Part shown: positions 60,486 to 64,000 of the stretch, piece after piece | How the letters are laid out: each line of letters opens with the position of its first letter | How positions within the stretch are numbered: position 1 is the stretch's first letter | Assembly: GCF_047730085.1 (NCBI RefSeq) | Contig: NZ_CP159830.1 | Location: 2,604,001-2,668,000, forward strand | From: Njordibacter sp937773555 | GTDB lineage: Bacteria; Pseudomonadota; Gammaproteobacteria; Pseudomonadales; Balneatricaceae | Direction of reading: 5' to 3' | DNA: 64,000 bases | Position numbers and translations under genes: made by a program | Notes under the pieces: model-generated | What the model was told of the DNA's origin: nothing | The model's database searches: none | What the model saw: only the letters and a program-made list of their open reading frames with translations

Positions 60486-61406
60486 ATGAAAACTCCTCAG
60501 TTAGGCCATTTAAGCCCTAGTAGTTCGCAACCACAGCAGATACTGGCTCGTCATGGCAAATCATTCTATTGGGCTAGTAAATTTCTTGGTGCAGATCTGG
60601 CAGAGCGCGCTGCGCAGCTTTACCTCTTCTGTCGCTATGTAGACGATTTAGCAGATGGCGACTTGCCTGACCGGCAAGAATCACTTGAAGATATTCGCGC
60701 TCGACTAGATGGCAAGCATGTTTCTGCTGGGCCTGAAATTGAAGCGTTTATTAAATTAGCTGATACACATAACATTCCACTTAGTGCTGCTGCTGAACTG
60801 CTAGACGGTATGCTTAGTGACCAGCATCCCACGGCTTTGGTCGATGAAGCAGAACTGCTGCGCTATTGCCACTCTGTTGCGGGCACCGTGGGCCTAATGA
60901 TGTGCCGCGTACTCAACTGCAAAGAACCTAGAGCCGAGAGCTTTGCTATTGACCTAGGAATTGCTATGCAACTCACTAACATTTCCCGAGACGTGTTAGA
61001 AGATGCTCAAATGGATCGCCGATACTTGCCTTCTAGTTGGGTTAATTTTACCCCACAACAGATTGCAGAAGCAGGTGTTAACTGCCAGCAACCTGTAGCA
61101 TATGCGATAACACGTTTGTTGAACCTTTCCGAACAGTATTATGCTAGTGCACAACTTGGTATACGTCTGTTGCCTTTTAGATCAAGGCTATCCATTGCCA
61201 TAGCATTAAGGGTATACCGCCAAATTGGCTGGGTACTTAAACGACGCAATATGGTTTGGTGGCAGGGCCGAGTGATGGTAACAGCGGGCGAAAAAGTGCT
61301 ACTTAGCCTTCGAAGTATGGCTGATTTGCGACCAAAAGTAGTGCCCCCACATGAAACTAGGCTACACCATCATTTACAGGGATTAGCCGGTGTTCAGCCC
61401 AGATGA
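60486..61406 (+). CDS. crtB: Phytoene synthase
   Basis: A 306-residue squalene/phytoene synthase joining two GGPP. The Mg2+-binding motifs are YVDDLADG and LTNISRDVLEDAQMDRRYLP. It starts three bases after crtI and overlaps crtY by 17 bp. Confidence 0.95.
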   Translation: MKTPQLGHLSPSSSQPQQILARHGKSFYWASKFLGADLAERAAQLYLFCRYVDDLADGDLPDRQESLEDIRARLDGKHVSAGPEIEAFIKLADTHNIPLSAAAELLDGMLSDQHPTALVDEAELLRYCHSVAGTVGLMMCRVLNCKEPRAESFAIDLGIAMQLTNISRDVLEDAQMDRRYLPSSWVNFTPQQIAEAGVNCQQPVAYAITRLLNLSEQYYASAQLGIRLLPFRSRLSIAIALRVYRQIGWVLKRRNMVWWQGRVMVTAGEKVLLSLRSMADLRPKVVPPHETRLHHHLQGLAGVQPR

Positions 61407-62511
61407 AACTATAGAATTAGACATTGCTATCATCGGTGGTGGCAGTGCTGGAATGGCGCTAGCGACCAAGCTAAATGGTTTACCAGCCACAGTGTTCGAG
61501 CCAAGAACAGCGGCTGAGCGAGATTGTAGCTGGGCTCTTTGGGCAAAAGAATCTCAACTAAAAGAATTAAGCACATCTGTCCAGGGTAGCTGGGATCAAT
61601 GGCGTATTATTGATCATAATCACGAAGTCATTCACCAAAGTGACCAATATTGCTATACCGCTTTGAGTGCAGGAAAATATTTAAACCACTGTGAAACTAA
61701 ATTAAAAGCACCTATAAATCTGGTGAGGGAATCCGTTGAGAACCTGGTTGGTGAGAGAGGTGGTGGACAATTTGAGGCTGGGGGTCAGCATTATAGGGCG
61801 AAGACTATTTATGATAGCCGCCCACCAAAACTTGAAGACAATAGCTTGTGTCAGCATTTTATAGGTTGGGAAATAATCCTTGCCGAACCTATAGAGAATG
61901 CTGACATTGCCACTTTGATGGACTTTCGTGTGGACCAATCTAGAGGCTTACACTTTATTTATGTACTGCCCTACTCAGATCGCCATTTACTGGTCGAATC
62001 AACAATGATTTCAACACACATAGAAGACAAAGATTGGTATCGCAGCGCCATCAGGGGTTGGCTTGCTGAACGCAACATGCAGGTGCAGTCGAAGGTGAGG
62101 GAAGAGTTTGGCGTTATCTCTATGGCAACAGTGGCGCCGCATAATTCTGAAATCAATCATATTGGTACTGCTGGCGGTGCAGTGCGGCTTTCCTCTGGCT
62201 ATGCTTTTAGCACTATTCAAACACAGATGTCTTCACTGGCTAAATCTATCACGGTTGGCAGTCCTCACTTACCCAAAGCATTTTCTAAAGGTTTAATTTT
62301 TATGGATAAGGTCTTTAATCGGGCTCTTAAGGCGCAACCAGATCAGGGGGTTAGTTTTTTTATGGCAACAGCTAGGGCGCTTGATGCTGACCAATTTTCA
62401 CACTTTATGCTGGGTAAGGCAGGGGTCATTGAATGGCTAAAAGTAATACACGCCATACCCAAACGACCCTTTATAAAAGCTGCACTGAAGCAATGTTTTA
62501 GCCATGACTAG
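61390..62511 (+). CDS. crtY: Lycopene beta-cyclase
   Basis: A 373-residue CrtY-type cyclase making beta-carotene from lycopene. The dinucleotide motif IAIIGGGSAGMALATKL, then YDSRPPK, FIGWEI, MDFR and HIGTAGGAVRLSSGYAFSTIQ are family signatures. The start is a GTG inside crtB. It overlaps blh by 8 bp. Confidence 0.92.
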   Translation: MFSPDETIELDIAIIGGGSAGMALATKLNGLPATVFEPRTAAERDCSWALWAKESQLKELSTSVQGSWDQWRIIDHNHEVIHQSDQYCYTALSAGKYLNHCETKLKAPINLVRESVENLVGERGGGQFEAGGQHYRAKTIYDSRPPKLEDNSLCQHFIGWEIILAEPIENADIATLMDFRVDQSRGLHFIYVLPYSDRHLLVESTMISTHIEDKDWYRSAIRGWLAERNMQVQSKVREEFGVISMATVAPHNSEINHIGTAGGAVRLSSGYAFSTIQTQMSSLAKSITVGSPHLPKAFSKGLIFMDKVFNRALKAQPDQGVSFFMATARALDADQFSHFMLGKAGVIEWLKVIHAIPKRPFIKAALKQCFSHD

Positions 62512-63334
62512 CCTAGATGTCTTAGCTATGGCTGCAGTGTTGCTGTTTGGCGTGCCCCATGGCGGCCTAGATGGCGCTATAGCCCGCCGCAGCGGGTGGC
62601 CCAAGGGATTCATTTCATGGTTTGGGTTCAATCTTACTTACGTCCTTCTGGCAGCTTCGGTGATATGGATTTGGTGGCAATGGCCATTGCTGGGGTTGGC
62701 CGTATTCCTAACAATCTCAGGACTACATTTTGGTAGTAGTGACATTGTAACTACAAAATCAACCCTAGCAGAAAGACCTGTCTATAGATGGCTCCCCTTG
62801 TTGGCACATGGTGGCCTAGTGCCTATTGCCATTCCCAGCCTGCAGTCATCACAGGTGCAGCCATTATTTACCCTTTTGGTGGGTGAAGTGGGCACAACAA
62901 TGCTTATGGATGCCGTTAGCCTACTGTTTTTACCATGGCTAGCCTGCTTCGCTGTTTACTGTGGTTATGCCACTGTTTACCCAGCATGGCGCAAACCATT
63001 ACTTAATCTAATCATAGTATTAATTTTAGTATTCTGGCTGTCGCCACTGGTTAGTTTTGCCCTGTATTTTTGTGTATGGCACAGTCGTTGCCATACCCTG
63101 CGAATATGGCGCAGCCTTAAAGAAGAAAGTGAACGCCGGCGCAGTTTAATAGAGGCAGTTATCTACTCTGTGACAGCCTGGGTTGCTGCATTAGGGTTTT
63201 ACATAGTTTTTCAACAGTCTTTTACTACAGCACTTATACAAATAACTTTTATTGGTCTGGCTGCGCTTACTGTGCCCCACATGTTATTGGTAGACTTTGC
63301 AGACAAACTAAAACGCCGTCACCTATGGCCATGA
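62504..63334 (+). CDS. blh: Beta-carotene 15,15'-dioxygenase (Blh/Brp type)
   Basis: An integral-membrane enzyme of 276 residues that cleaves beta-carotene to two retinals, the proteorhodopsin chromophore. Iron-binding His are expected in GVPHGGLDG, GLHFGSSD, WHSRCHTLR and VPHMLLVD, all present. It is the last gene of the operon; its ATG overlaps the crtY stop. Confidence 0.93.
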   Translation: MTSLDVLAMAAVLLFGVPHGGLDGAIARRSGWPKGFISWFGFNLTYVLLAASVIWIWWQWPLLGLAVFLTISGLHFGSSDIVTTKSTLAERPVYRWLPLLAHGGLVPIAIPSLQSSQVQPLFTLLVGEVGTTMLMDAVSLLFLPWLACFAVYCGYATVYPAWRKPLLNLIIVLILVFWLSPLVSFALYFCVWHSRCHTLRIWRSLKEESERRRSLIEAVIYSVTAWVAALGFYIVFQQSFTTALIQITFIGLAALTVPHMLLVDFADKLKRRHLWP

Positions 63335-63566
63335 CCATTCAAAAATAATGTCTTGGCAACTCATGTACAAGGGTAAAAGTGCGAAAAAATACAGAGCTTA
63401 GCCCCTAGAGGCATAAGATTTAGCCTTATAAATAACATTGAACGCCGTATATTGTGCAGTCAAGAATCATTTTAATGGCCCTATTTATGTTGTGTAGTCT
63501 GCTGACAAGCCGATTATATAATGCTAAAACTTGTGCCCTTAATGAGACGTATCTATAATATTACCC

Positions 63567-64000
63567 ATGAACACATTTGAATTTGATGACTTAAAAAGCC
63601 CAATTATACAGGCCCCTATGGCAGGTGGAGTAAACACTCCTGAAATTAGCAAGTGCAGTGGCTAACTTTGGTGGAGTAGGCAGTTTTGGCTTTGCTTACA
63701 CCACACCAGAAAATATAGAAAAGTCTCTACTAAGTACAAAAAAACTGACATCTGGGCATATAAACGCTAATTTTTTTGTCTTTAAAGATATAAAACTGCC
63801 AAACAAAAATATTCAAAATACCTGTATTGAAGCATTAACTTCGTTACCATTTAATGAAGGTGTTGAATTTACAGTGCCCTCATTTCCTTTTTTTCCATCA
63901 CTGAATGACCAATTAGGCCCCATATGGGAGAGCCGTCCCTCTATCCTGACTTTTCATCTAGGGGTTCCTGATCTTTGCATTATAGAAAAAGCGAAGTCTC
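63567..64000 (+). pseudogene. Nitronate monooxygenase-like gene, frameshifted and cut by the window end
   Basis: The first frame reads MNTFEFDDLKSPIIQAPMAG, with GVNTPE next, as in nitronate monooxygenases (FMN, TIM barrel), then stops at TAA after 32 codons. Skipping one A near 63643 restores the expected reading ELASAVANFGGVGSFGFAYT and an open frame to the window edge. Either a recent +1 insertion or a sequence error. It is 230 bp after blh and not part of that operon. Confidence 0.7.

Overview
The window looks like a chromosome segment of a free-living marine gammaproteobacterium of the oligotrophic SAR92/OM60 type. Evidence for this is the housekeeping order glmM-folP-ftsH-rlmE / yhbY / greA-carB-carA-dapB-dnaJ-dnaK-grpE / recN / fur / bamE / rnfH-ratA / smpB-ssrA, a green-type proteorhodopsin with a complete retinal pathway (crtE-crtI-crtB-crtY-blh), a nickel superoxide dismutase, azurin, and TRAP uptake systems. 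The genus assignment is inference; no rRNA gene is present.

Region 1 (1-18725) is conserved core. Most genes are on the minus strand: folate, cell wall, FtsH protease, rRNA methylation, GreA, carbamoyl phosphate, lysine/DAP and the DnaK chaperone operon. Heat-shock-type promoters precede grpE and dnaK, and a LexA box overlaps the recN promoter. The core ends at the tmRNA gene ssrA.

Region 2 (18715-44836) appears to be an accessory zone stacked behind ssrA. The 3' end of ssrA plus about 80 bp of downstream sequence, including its terminator, recurs in direct orientation at about 28001, 29095 and 44741, with increasing decay. These repeats divide the zone into (a) a polyol/alcohol-type ABC transporter operon with an alcohol dehydrogenase and a divergent AcoR-like regulator that lacks GAFTGA; (b) a 1 kb islet with small membrane proteins; and (c) a 15 kb stretch with a small zinc-ribbon protein, a Bax-inhibitor-like protein, a desaturase / flavoprotein / TauD-type dioxygenase / PLP lyase / racemase / DadA oxidase / TAXI-TRAP cluster under a LysR regulator, a YeiH-type exporter and azurin. 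Gene remnants (the 3' ends of a second dadA and of an aldehyde dehydrogenase) lie between the genes. No integrase is visible.

Region 3 (44837-52717) carries small membrane proteins (PsiE, a PepSY-like duplicated protein, a DUF4149-like protein) and a metal-stress module. The module holds HugZ-type heme utilisation, two unknown small ORFs, a small secreted/membrane peptide, Ni-SOD and its protease SodX, with three Fur-like boxes among them. Small ORFs and a MipA/OmpV protein follow.

Region 4 (52718-64000) is light-related: a DASH cryptochrome, a DnaQ-GIY-YIG nuclease, an MBL lipoprotein, then proteorhodopsin with its own terminator, followed by the overlapping crtE-crtI-crtB-crtY-blh operon that makes retinal for it. 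The window ends in a nitronate-monooxygenase-like gene with an apparent frameshift.
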